Positions 1-6,246 of a stretch of 41,870 nucleotides of DNA are shown here, one piece after another. Both the position numbers and the translations under genes were made by a program. Location of the stretch: positions 1-41,870 of the forward strand of contig NZ_JABBOU010000027.1 of the NCBI RefSeq assembly GCF_018853465.1, in the 5' to 3' direction. How positions within the stretch are numbered: the first letter of the stretch is position 1; each line of letters starts with the position of its first letter. Source of the stretch: Acidithiobacillus montserratensis. GTDB taxonomy: Bacteria; Pseudomonadota; Gammaproteobacteria; Acidithiobacillales; Acidithiobacillaceae. Under the pieces are notes generated by a model, which saw only the letters and a program-made list of their open reading frames with translations, was not told the DNA's origin and did not search any database.

Positions 1-606
1 CCGCCCGCCGATGTGCTGCCCGTCGAGACGGCGCGGTTTCTGGCGTGGGCCAACGCGGACACCGGCGAGCCTGCGCTCATCAAGGCGGGGCTGGCGCATC
101 TGTGGTTCGTCACGCTGCACCCCTTCGACGATGGCAACGGACGCATCGCCCGCGCCGTGGGTGATCTGTTCCTGGCCCGCGCCGACGGCAGTCCGCAACG
201 CTTCTACAGCCTGTCGGCGCAGATCCAGCGCGAGCGCAAGGACTACTACGACGTGCTGGAGCGCACGCAGAAGGGCACACTCGATGTCACCGGCTGGCTG
301 TCATGGTTCCTCGACACGCTCGGGCGTGCCGTCACCAGCGCGCAGTCGACGCTGGACGCCGTGCTGGTCAAGGCCCGCTTCTGGCAACGCTGGGCAGGCA
401 CGCCGCTGAACGAGCGGCAGGTGAAACTGCTCAACCGCCTGCTCGACGGCTTCGAGGGTAAGCTCACCAGCAGCAAGTGGGCGACCATCGCCAAGTGCTC
501 GCCCGACACCGCGCTGCGCGACATCACCCAACTGTTGGAACTGGGTGTGCTGAAGAAGTCGCCTGGTGGGGGGCGCAGCACCGGCTACGAGCTGGCGGGC
601 CGGTAG
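1..606 (+). CDS. Fic family protein, C-terminal part (5' truncated by window edge)
   Basis: This is the C-terminal ~200 residues of a Fic-domain protein; the reading frame is open at base 1, so the start lies outside the window. The Fic core motif HPFDDGNGRIAR sits at residues 40-51 of the visible part. Fic enzymes usually transfer AMP from ATP onto a Ser, Thr or Tyr hydroxyl of a target protein: the His is the catalytic base and the DGNGR loop holds the ATP phosphates. After the Fic core comes a region resembling a winged helix (about residues 135-195), including SKWATIAKCSPDTALRDI. This layout matches the DUF4172-containing Fic proteins I recall, but the N-terminal domain cannot be seen. 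The gene converges on the HTH gene at 629 with only about 20 bases between. The target is unknown. Confidence 0.9.
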   Translation, partial: PPADVLPVETARFLAWANADTGEPALIKAGLAHLWFVTLHPFDDGNGRIARAVGDLFLARADGSPQRFYSLSAQIQRERKDYYDVLERTQKGTLDVTGWLSWFLDTLGRAVTSAQSTLDAVLVKARFWQRWAGTPLNERQVKLLNRLLDGFEGKLTSSKWATIAKCSPDTALRDITQLLELGVLKKSPGGGRSTGYELAGR

Positions 607-628
607 GCCGGTGGCGCGGATGCAACGG

Positions 629-1102
629 TCAGACTGGCAGCGATGCCAAGGCATGCAGCAACGATCTGCGCTGGCTTGCGGGATCAGCCTTCACATCGAT
701 GCCCTGATCTTGGGCATCCTGCAACCAACGCTTGGCCCATACCATGACCTCGTCGCGGTCAAATCGGATGAGCTTCTGAACCCGACGATGCGGGATGCCC
801 AACGCCTCTCGCATCTGCCTTTGCGTGAAGATGTAGAGGGGCAGTCCGGTCACATACGAAATCTCGCGAGCATCAACCAACTTCGAGCCATTCGGGAGGA
901 CGACGTCGGAGGCGCTCTCCCACGTCGCTGACCGGAGGGCTTGGGACTCGAAGTCGAAGACCTCGTCAATGGGGTACACGACGCGCTTGGACATTTTCAT
1001 GAATCGGGGGCCGCGTCCCTCGCTGCGCCAGCGTTGAAGGGTTTTGGGGCTGATGTTCCAGCGCGAGGCCAGCTCGTTTTCGTTCATCATCATCTTCTGC
1101 AT
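629..1102 (-). CDS. Helix-turn-helix DNA-binding protein, MerR/excisionase-like N-terminus
   Basis: A 157-residue protein starting MQKMMMNENELASRW. Residues about 7-40 look like an excisionase/MerR-type winged HTH (ELASRWNISPKTLQRWRSEG), followed by a segment reading like recognition of a wing (RGPRFMKMSKRVVYPIDEV). The C-terminal half contains a second region with GLPLYIFTQRQMREALGIP, which may be another HTH-like fold. I chose the ATG at 1102 rather than the upstream start at 1135 because GGAGTC precedes it at a workable distance and the HTH begins just after it. Such proteins are common on mobile elements, as excisionase-like or plasmid-type regulators. No partner integrase is visible, so the role here is unknown. 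Confidence 0.7.
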   Translation of the reverse strand: MQKMMMNENELASRWNISPKTLQRWRSEGRGPRFMKMSKRVVYPIDEVFDFESQALRSATWESASDVVLPNGSKLVDAREISYVTGLPLYIFTQRQMREALGIPHRRVQKLIRFDRDEVMVWAKRWLQDAQDQGIDVKADPASQRRSLLHALASLPV

Positions 1103-1322
1103 GCTTGACTCCGTTTGTGGTTGAAGGCACCGCATTCAGGCGTGACGTCGACCACGAAGCCAAGTCCTCCGCAAGGCCTCCGTGCAGTCTCAGCGCAATG
1201 CGAGCATGAGCGGGTCACGCATATGTCCCTGCCCAGCGCGCCGATGCCCACTTCTATGGGGACGTTTCGGCATCGTTGAAGATAAGCGGTTCAAGGTTCT
1301 GGTAGAATCCACCACCACACAC

Positions 1323-1402
1323 AAGGGCCCGGATAATCCCGGGCATTTTTTTGCCTGAAATCCCGGCGCCACGCGGGGTTCGAGCCACCTGTGCTGCGCG
1401 TG
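1323..1402. repeat. 80-bp hairpin repeat, copy 1
   Basis: This copy matches 3274-3353 with four mismatches over 80 bp. It has two parts. The first is a GC stem (GCCCGG at 1327-1332 with CCGGGC at 1339-1344) followed by seven T residues, which has the form of a rho-independent terminator reading rightward. The second is a hairpin closed by CACGCG and CGCGTG. No transposase is linked to it. A degenerate relative of the second hairpin lies at 4770-4804. Confidence 0.85.
1327..1352 (+). terminator. Rho-independent terminator-like hairpin in repeat copy 1
   Basis: A 6-bp GC stem with a 6-base loop is followed directly by ATTTTTTT. No plus-strand gene ends close upstream, so in its present place it may only insulate the following ORF. 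Confidence 0.6.
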
Positions 1403-1629
1403 ATCACCAGTCGAAACGCCCGAAATCGGCCACTTTCTCTGGCAGAGCCGTCTCTGTTCTCCGTTTGGCCTGCGGGTAGGCGCAGATCGTGGCCTATCAA
1501 AATCAACCACTTACGCGCACAGGCTCATCGTAAACTAAGACCACCGGTCAAGTATCAAACCCCGTCACGACCTCCCACTGGGTGGCCCCATTCGGTCGGC
1601 TTCGGGCAAGCAGGACCCTTGCAGCGAAA

Positions 1630-2295
1630 ATGTCGACGATGACCAACCAGAAGAAAATCGTCGCTGATCTGCAGTCTGCGCTGTCTGGGCAGAGCCCACT
1701 GAGCATCGATCTGTACGTGGAAGTTCTGGCCGACTTTGAGGACGAGCTCAAGGCCTCGCTCGACAAGGACGCCGATGACGCCTTGCTGTGTATGCTGGCC
1801 GACGACGGTGACGTGGCGATGATGGTCATCGACTGGGACGGCAGCAGCTACCGGAATGAAAACGCGTTGAAAAAGCTGCAGGCCATGTGGCGGCACAGCT
1901 TTGACACCAATGTGCAGACCCTCGTGCCCATCCTCAGTGACCACATCAGCCAGAAAAACCTGGGGGTGGCTGGCATTTTTAAACGCTGTTTGACACACGG
2001 AACACCTGGATGCGATCAAAGCGACCCTCGATGGGCTGGAACCGGTGCCTTTCGTGTTGCATGGTCGAATGTCCAGGAAGCAGCGAGCGGCGCTGGTGGC
2101 AGACCTCGATGCGCTGCCGCCCGATGCACCGCGCGTTCTCCTGTCCATCGGCAAGCTGGTCGGCGAGGGCTTCGACCACCCGCCGCTGGATACCTTGGTG
2201 CTTGCGATGCCCGTCTCGTGGAAGGGCACGCTGCAACAGTACGCTGGGCGTCTACACCGGGCGCACGCCAGCAAGACCGATGTGCGAATCATTGA
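1630..2295 (+). CDS. Unknown protein with an out-of-frame helicase-derived tail
   Basis: The first ~118 residues (from MSTMTNQKKIVADLQSAL to about base 1985) look like a genuine soluble acidic protein; I do not recognise the family. From about base 1990 the same frame runs through DNA whose meaningful translation is in another frame, namely the helicase fragment at 1994-2440. The last ~100 residues are therefore low-complexity, Arg/Ala-rich junk. The simplest reading is a deletion that joined this ORF to the 3' end of a helicase gene. The start could be 1630 or 1639; neither has a clear ribosome binding site. Whether any product is made is uncertain. Confidence 0.45.
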   Translation: MSTMTNQKKIVADLQSALSGQSPLSIDLYVEVLADFEDELKASLDKDADDALLCMLADDGDVAMMVIDWDGSSYRNENALKKLQAMWRHSFDTNVQTLVPILSDHISQKNLGVAGIFKRCLTHGTPGCDQSDPRWAGTGAFRVAWSNVQEAASGAGGRPRCAAARCTARSPVHRQAGRRGLRPPAAGYLGACDARLVEGHAATVRWASTPGARQQDRCANH

Positions 2296-2440
2296 TTTCG
2301 TGGACACCGGCCATCCGGTCTTGCTGCGGATGTGGGATTAGCGGCAACGGGGCTACCGGGCGATGGGGTATCGCATCGAGAAGCAGCTCGAACTTGGCGA
2401 AATCAGCGAAATTTGTGTCTCGACAACGGATTGCCCGTGA
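1994..2440 (+). pseudogene. Remnant of a superfamily II helicase, C-terminal domain
   Basis: Read in frame from 1994, the DNA encodes EHLDAIKATLDGL, then VLLSIGKLVGEGFDHP, TLVLAMPVSWKGTLQQYAG and RLHRAH. This is a RecA-like second helicase domain, with the GEGFD and QxxGRLHR type motifs V and VI of DEAD/DEAH-family restriction or repair helicases. The frame is closed upstream by TGA at 1991-1993, so the N-terminal ATPase domain is gone. TAG at 2339-2341 interrupts it after RMWD. The family-like tail RQRGYRAMGYRIEKQLELGE continues in the same frame to TGA at 2438, so the TAG is probably a nonsense mutation of a Lys codon. The fragment lacks Walker A and B and should be inactive. Confidence 0.75.
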
Positions 2441-2512
2441 TTCCTCGGGGCGAAATGAGCGAAATTAGGTGCCAGTACTGGTGCCCGTCTTCTGCGTGCG
2501 CTATAGTTGCGA

Positions 2513-2548
2513 CAGATGCAGCCATTGGTGCGACAATGCTGCTATCTG
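2513..2548. promoter_or_regulatory. Imperfect 36-bp palindrome upstream of parD
   Basis: The arms read CAGAT-GCAG-CATTG and CAATG-CTGC-ATCTG around a 6-base centre, with one unpaired base in each arm. It ends 19 bases before the parD start codon. RHH antitoxins of the ParD type commonly repress their own operon at such sites, so an autoregulatory operator is the likely role. No binding data are implied. Confidence 0.5.
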
Positions 2549-2567
2549 ATCGCTCCGGGAGGTTCCT

Positions 2568-2837
2568 ATGTCTGAACGCATCAACGCCCGCCTGTCGCAA
2601 CCCTTGGCTGAATTCGTGGATCGAATGGTCGGCGAAGCGGGGCTTTACGAAACGCCCAGCGAATACGTGCGCGACCTGATCCGCCGCGACATGGAACGGC
2701 GCGACGGCCAGTTTGTGCAGGACGCCATCCTCGTTGGTTATCGAGACTTGGCGGCGGGCCGTGTCTTCGCATCCAGTGGTGACTTCAAGACCGACATGGC
2801 GGTGCTCGACCGCAAGGAAGCCGATGGCTGGCAATGA
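2568..2837 (+). CDS. parD: ParD-type antitoxin (ribbon-helix-helix)
   Basis: An 89-residue protein with an N-terminal ribbon-helix-helix. MSERINARLSQPLAEFVDRM forms the strand and first helix, and the GLYETPSEYVRDLIRRDMER segment is the characteristic ParD helix pair. The C-terminal half (about residues 50-89) is the toxin-binding tail. A strong GGGAGG ribosome binding site lies 6 bases before the ATG. The gene overlaps the toxin gene by 14 bases, indicating coupled translation. Family knowledge: the dimer binds DNA, represses the operon and neutralises ParE. The palindrome at 2513-2548 is the probable operator. Confidence 0.9.
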   Translation: MSERINARLSQPLAEFVDRMVGEAGLYETPSEYVRDLIRRDMERRDGQFVQDAILVGYRDLAAGRVFASSGDFKTDMAVLDRKEADGWQ

Positions 2838-3192
2838 AGTGCCATCGCCCGCCACGTTCCTGCTGACCCGCAATGCGGCGCTGGATTTACGCCGCATCCA
2901 CACGCGGTCACGCCGTGAATGGGGCGAAGACGTTGCCGACCAGTACCTCGCCGATCTGTACGCGGTCATGGGCGTTGCTGCCGCCAACCCGGAGAAGGAC
3001 CGCTTGCGGCAGTACCGTTCGGCGCCGTTTCTGATGGTTACTGCGCGGCAGCACTTCGTCATTTATGACCTCGTGCCGCAAGGCATCGCCGTGCTGACGG
3101 TTCAACATCAGGTGCGCGACATCGAATCCCTGATCGCAGACCTGACCCCGGCCTTCCGCGCCGAAGTGGAGCGGCTGAAACGAAAAGCCTGA
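2824..3192 (+). CDS. parE: ParE-type toxin (RelE/ParE superfamily)
   Basis: A 122-residue toxin, a little longer than the usual ~95-100 residues. It has the ParE pattern: a central RRIHTRSRREWGEDVADQYL helix region, then LRQYRSAPFLMVTARQHFVIYDL (strands of the RelE fold) and IAVLTVQHQVRD near the C-terminus. The ATG at 2824 starts inside the last codons of parD. ParE proteins poison DNA gyrase in the studied cases; that target is assumed from the family and is not visible here. The repeat/terminator at 3274 follows about 80 bases after the stop. Confidence 0.88.
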   Translation: MAGNEVPSPATFLLTRNAALDLRRIHTRSRREWGEDVADQYLADLYAVMGVAAANPEKDRLRQYRSAPFLMVTARQHFVIYDLVPQGIAVLTVQHQVRDIESLIADLTPAFRAEVERLKRKA

Positions 3193-3273
3193 TTGCACCC
3201 GCTCACGCCCGCAGAAGTGCTCATAAGCTCGGGAGGCCAGTCAGCACATGGTCAACCGTCCGCCACCAGATTG

Positions 3274-3353
3274 AAGGGCCCGGATAATCCCGGGCATTTT
3301 CTTGCCCGAAATCCCGGCACCACGCGGGGTTCGGGCCACCTGTGCTGCGCGTG
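3274..3353. repeat. 80-bp hairpin repeat, copy 2
   Basis: This copy is 76/80 identical to 1323-1402. It keeps both structural parts: the GCCCGG/CCGGGC stem with a T run (3278-3300), suitable as the terminator of parDE, and the CACGCG/CGCGTG hairpin. Two of the four differences (GCG to GCA, GAG to GGG) fall outside the closing stems. Confidence 0.85.
3278..3300 (+). terminator. Terminator after parDE, within repeat copy 2
   Basis: A 6-bp GC stem with loop ATAATC is followed by ATTTT, 85 bases after the parE stop codon. Confidence 0.65.
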
Positions 3354-3527
3354 GCCATCTGCAGAAACTCCCGGTTTTCAGCGTTTCCGGCTCCAGATCT
3401 GTCTTTATGCCAAAAATCCAATACGGGTTGGGTCTGGTAACGTAGCACCACGCAAACTCTCTGAGCCCATACTTGTGGCGTAGTCCTTTGTCCTAAGTCG
3501 GACAAAATGATTCACTATGAGGCAATG

Positions 3528-3601
3528 AAAGCAGTCTTTAATCGTTGTCATTCACACTAAAGAATGCTTTAATTTGATAACGCTCTACTAAAGACAGCTT
3601 T
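3528..3601. promoter_or_regulatory. Three AAAG-N4-CTTT operators spaced exactly 31 bp apart
   Basis: Palindromes lie at 3528-3539 (AAAGCAGTCTTT), 3559-3570 (AAAGAATGCTTT) and 3590-3601 (AAAGACAGCTTT). Their starts are 31 bp apart each time, about three helical turns, so all three face the same side of the helix. The last one ends two bases before the fic start codon, covering the ribosome binding region. Copies 2 and 3 share a longer match (ACTAAAGN3GCTTT). This arrangement is typical of cooperative repression; the Fic protein's own C-terminal winged helix is a candidate binder. Confidence 0.7.
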
Positions 3602-3603
3602 CA

Positions 3604-4752
3604 ATGACACGCATCACTGGGACCTACTCAATTTCCACGACACTGGACGAGTCGGTGCGTGCCTTCGTACCCCACGCCTTGCCGCCAGCTGAGCCGGCCC
3701 TGTCACCCGAGGTGTTCACTGACCTCAATCGGCAGGCAGAACTGGCGCTGGCACGTTTGGCGGGCGTTTCCGGCTTGGTGCCTTCGGTTGATTGGCTCTT
3801 GTATAGTGCTATCCGCAAAGAAGCCCTGCTTACGTCACAGATCGAGGGCACGCAGGCCACGCTGACCGACTTGTTCGATGAAGAAGCAGGTTTCAAAGTC
3901 AGCAACACCGACGACGTGGAAGAAGTGATCAACTACCTGCGTGCCTTCCGCTGGACACAGGAGCAACTGCGCGATCCGAAAGGACTGCCCATCAGCGTAC
4001 GGCTATTGTGCGAGGCACATCGACGCCTGCTGGATGGAGCGCGCGGCGCGGGCAAACAACCCGGGGAGTTGCGTCGGTCGCAAAACTGGATTGGTGGCAC
4101 ACGGCCCGGCAATGCGGTTTTCGTACCGCCGCCGCCGGAGCATATATCAACCCTGCTGACCGACATGGAGCGCTTCATCCATGACGAAGAGAAGGAGCTG
4201 CCACCGATGGTCAAGGTAGCGCTCATTCACGCGCAGTTTGAAACCATCCATCCGTTTCTTGACGGCAACGGGCGCATTGGCCGCCTCCTGATCGCGGTGC
4301 TGGTTGAACACTGGGGGATACTGTCCGAGCCTTTGATGTACTTTAGCGGCTACCTCAAACAACACCAAGCTGAGTACTACCGTCGCCTGTCAGCTATCCG
4401 CACAGATGGGGATTGGGAGTCTTGGGTGATCTTCTTTCTAGAGGGTGTCGCTACAGCCGCTGGCGATGCGGAAAAAAACATCATCGAGGTCGCCAGTCTG
4501 GTGGCTACAGATCGCAGGCGCTTGCTGCAATCCGCCAAGGCAGGTCCGGCCAGCTACCGGCTGTTCGAGATGTTGCCAATGATACCGCGCTTCACCATTG
4601 AGCGCGTGAGGCAGCAACTGGACACCAGCTTTCCCACAGCAACGGCGGCCGTAAAAGTTCTGGAGGATCTGGGCGTTGTAACGGAGATGACCGGACAGAA
4701 GAAGAACCGGAGTTACAGCTACCAGGCCTACGTTGAACTGCTCTCTCGGTGA
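3604..4752 (+). CDS. Fic family AMP-transferase with N-terminal inhibitory motif and C-terminal winged helix
   Basis: A complete 382-residue Fic protein. Residues about 80-85 contain TSQIEG, which fits the (S/T)xxxE(G/N) inhibitory helix, placing it in class II (inhibitor in the N-terminal part of the same chain). The catalytic motif HPFLDGNGRIGR starts at His216. The last ~65 residues (from about RFTIERVRQQL, with SFPTATAAVKVLEDLGVV) look like a winged-helix DNA-binding domain. Expected activity is transfer of AMP from ATP to a protein hydroxyl, kept off by the inhibitory Glu. The gene stands alone with its own triple operator and a degenerate hairpin repeat after it. The target protein is unknown; an autoregulatory role for the winged helix is inference. 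Confidence 0.9.
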   Translation: MTRITGTYSISTTLDESVRAFVPHALPPAEPALSPEVFTDLNRQAELALARLAGVSGLVPSVDWLLYSAIRKEALLTSQIEGTQATLTDLFDEEAGFKVSNTDDVEEVINYLRAFRWTQEQLRDPKGLPISVRLLCEAHRRLLDGARGAGKQPGELRRSQNWIGGTRPGNAVFVPPPPEHISTLLTDMERFIHDEEKELPPMVKVALIHAQFETIHPFLDGNGRIGRLLIAVLVEHWGILSEPLMYFSGYLKQHQAEYYRRLSAIRTDGDWESWVIFFLEGVATAAGDAEKNIIEVASLVATDRRRLLQSAKAGPASYRLFEMLPMIPRFTIERVRQQLDTSFPTATAAVKVLEDLGVVTEMTGQKKNRSYSYQAYVELLSR

Positions 4753-4769
4753 GAAACACCAGCAGCACC

Positions 4770-4804
4770 CCGCGCCACAGGGGTTTCGACCATTTGTGAC
4801 GCGG
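4770..4804. repeat. Degenerate hairpin repeat, copy 3
   Basis: The sequence resembles the second half of the 80-bp repeats (cgcgccac-agggg-ttcgacc-tgtg-gcg order), and the stem is rebuilt by compensating bases: CCGCG pairs with CGCGG and CACA with TGTG. It lies 17 bases after the fic stop codon and lacks the T-tailed terminator half. Confidence 0.5.
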
Positions 4805-4854
4805 TTAGTCATCAAACGCCATTCACTCGGTGGCAAACATTCCCATCTTGCTAT

Positions 4855-4882
4855 ATCATGAAATATCAAGATTCATCATGAT
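4855..4882. promoter_or_regulatory. Inverted repeat ATCATGA / TCATGAT before the antitoxin
   Basis: The 7-bp arms at 4855-4861 and 4876-4882 are perfect and their centres are 21 bp apart, two helical turns. TATAT just upstream could be a -10 element. The site ends 10 bases before the chosen antitoxin start, as expected for an autoregulatory operator. Confidence 0.45.
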
Positions 4883-4892
4883 GGAGATGGCC

Positions 4893-5123
4893 ATGACGAC
4901 CACTGTCCGCGAAAAGTTTTCTTCCCAGGCCGCACCCGAGGTGCTGGCAGCGCTGCGCCAGATCGCAGAAAGCCAGGGCCGCCAGTTCCAGGCGGTGCTC
5001 GATGATGCCCTGCGCGACTACATCGACCGGCAGCAGAAGGAGCGCCCCCGCCGCCATGTGATGGCTTCTTTCGCATCCAGCCTTGATGAGTTCGACAGCC
5101 TCTACCGCGAACTGGCCAAGTAA
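4893..5123 (+). CDS. Antitoxin, ribbon-helix-helix-like, paired with Doc
   Basis: A 76-residue protein (MTTTVREKFSSQAAPEVL...). The N-terminal ~45 residues (VREKFSSQAAPEVLAAL, ESQGRQFQAVLDDAL) fit a ribbon-helix-helix fold, and the charged C-terminal part is a plausible toxin-binding tail. Several in-frame ATGs lie upstream (4878, 4881, 4887); I chose 4893 because GGAG ends 6 bases before it. The stop is 3 bases before the Doc start, so the pair is one operon. It does not look like the Phd/YefM antitoxin classically paired with Doc. Confidence 0.75.
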   Translation: MTTTVREKFSSQAAPEVLAALRQIAESQGRQFQAVLDDALRDYIDRQQKERPRRHVMASFASSLDEFDSLYRELAK

Positions 5124-5126
5124 GCC

Positions 5127-5549
5127 GTGCCGCACGATTACCTGAGCTTGGCCGATGTGCTCGGCATGCACAGGTTGCTGATGCAGCGATATGGCGGCGC
5201 GCCGGGTCTGCGTGACCCAGGGGCACTGGAGGCCGCACTGTTCCGCCCGCAGACCGGCTATTACGACGACATCGTGGCTGAGGCTGCTGCCCTGCTGGAA
5301 AGCCTCGCAATCAACCACCCATTTGTGGACGGGAACAAGCGCATTGCCTTTGCGACGGCCGACGTATTCCTGCGCATCAATGGCTGGCGACTGCAACGTG
5401 CGCCGCTGCAGATCTATGCCGAGATGATGCAGATGTTCGAGTCGGGCACCTTTGCCATCGCCCACCTCGAACCCTGGCTGCGGTCTTTCGCCAGCGCCGC
5501 AGAGCCAGGCTACGATGACAGAAGCGACAGTGAGGAATCGGATGCCTGA
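5127..5549 (+). CDS. doc: Doc-type toxin (Fic/DOC family)
   Basis: A 140-residue protein of Doc length starting at GTG. The motif HPFVDGNKRIAF begins at His64; Lys instead of the Gly of canonical Fic motifs is the Doc signature. Flanking conserved segments are LHRLLMQRYGGAPGLRDPG-like (N-terminal) and ATADVFLRINGW. Known Doc proteins phosphorylate elongation factor Tu instead of adenylylating targets, stopping translation; that is assumed from the family. The tail beyond about residue 125 is acidic and may be disordered. It is partnered with the RHH antitoxin immediately upstream. Confidence 0.88.
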   Translation: MPHDYLSLADVLGMHRLLMQRYGGAPGLRDPGALEAALFRPQTGYYDDIVAEAAALLESLAINHPFVDGNKRIAFATADVFLRINGWRLQRAPLQIYAEMMQMFESGTFAIAHLEPWLRSFASAAEPGYDDRSDSEESDA

Positions 5550-5666
5550 ACTGGCGCAGTCCACGGCCGCGAAGCCAAGCCATTTGAGCGCATCCAGCTC
5601 CAAGAACAGCGCATAAAGCTACCCACCCCCCTCCACCTGTGGCAAAATGCCGCAAAAGGAGCTTTC

Positions 5667-6236
5667 ATGAACCCCACACATTTGTCCCCCCGTAGCCATC
5701 CCCTCCAGATTAACGGCGTGCAGCGGGATCTTCCTCTTTTCAAGGTGCAACCGGACCTGGCCATTGCCGTACTGAATATTCTCGGCGATACCGAACTCAC
5801 CGAGGCCGCCGCCACCGCCCTCCAGCAGCGCATGGCGGATATTGCCTTTGATGTCATTGTCACCGCCGAGGCCAAGAGCATTCCACTGGCCTATGCCCTG
5901 TCCGTACATAGTGCGCGACCTTATGTGGTATTGCGCAAAAATTACAAATCCTACATGGGCGAAGCCTTGTCCACTGAGACACTGTCCATCACCACCGGCA
6001 AAACCCAGACCCTCTATCTGGATGCCAAGGACCGCACCGCTATTCAGGGCAAAAAGGTGGCTCTGGTGGATGATGTGGTCAGTACCGGATCCACCCTGGC
6101 GGCCATGCGCATTCTGATGGCCGAAGCCGAGGCCGAAGTCGCTGCCGTTGCTGCCATTTGCACTGAAGGTGATCCCGAGCAATGGGCGGAGGTTATCGCC
6201 CTGGCTCACCTGCCCGTTTTCCCTATTGAGGCTTGA
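5667..6236 (+). CDS. apt: Adenine phosphoribosyltransferase-like enzyme
   Basis: A 189-residue type I phosphoribosyltransferase. The PRPP-binding loop VALVDDVVSTGST is at residues about 131-143, and the preceding FDVIVTAEAKSIPLAYAL region fits the APT substrate-recognition part. Family activity: adenine plus PRPP gives AMP and pyrophosphate (purine salvage), in the cytoplasm. A clear AAGGAG site precedes the ATG. The stop lies 10 bases before the sat-cysC start, so the two are probably cotranscribed. Assignment to adenine rather than another purine base is by overall resemblance. The divergent base use and TA content of the left island end just before this gene. Confidence 0.75.
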   Translation: MNPTHLSPRSHPLQINGVQRDLPLFKVQPDLAIAVLNILGDTELTEAAATALQQRMADIAFDVIVTAEAKSIPLAYALSVHSARPYVVLRKNYKSYMGEALSTETLSITTGKTQTLYLDAKDRTAIQGKKVALVDDVVSTGSTLAAMRILMAEAEAEVAAVAAICTEGDPEQWAEVIALAHLPVFPIEA

Positions 6237-6246
6237 AGCACGGCTT

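Noticed and set aside
2010..2468. 152-codon frame overlapping the helicase remnant
   Set aside because: The helicase motifs are in another frame; this one is Arg/Cys-rich noise.
1323..3353. The 80-bp direct repeats as ends of an insertion sequence or as integron attC sites
   Set aside because: No transposase or integrase lies between them, there are no terminal inverted repeats, and I do not see the GTTRRRY/RYYYAAC core sites.
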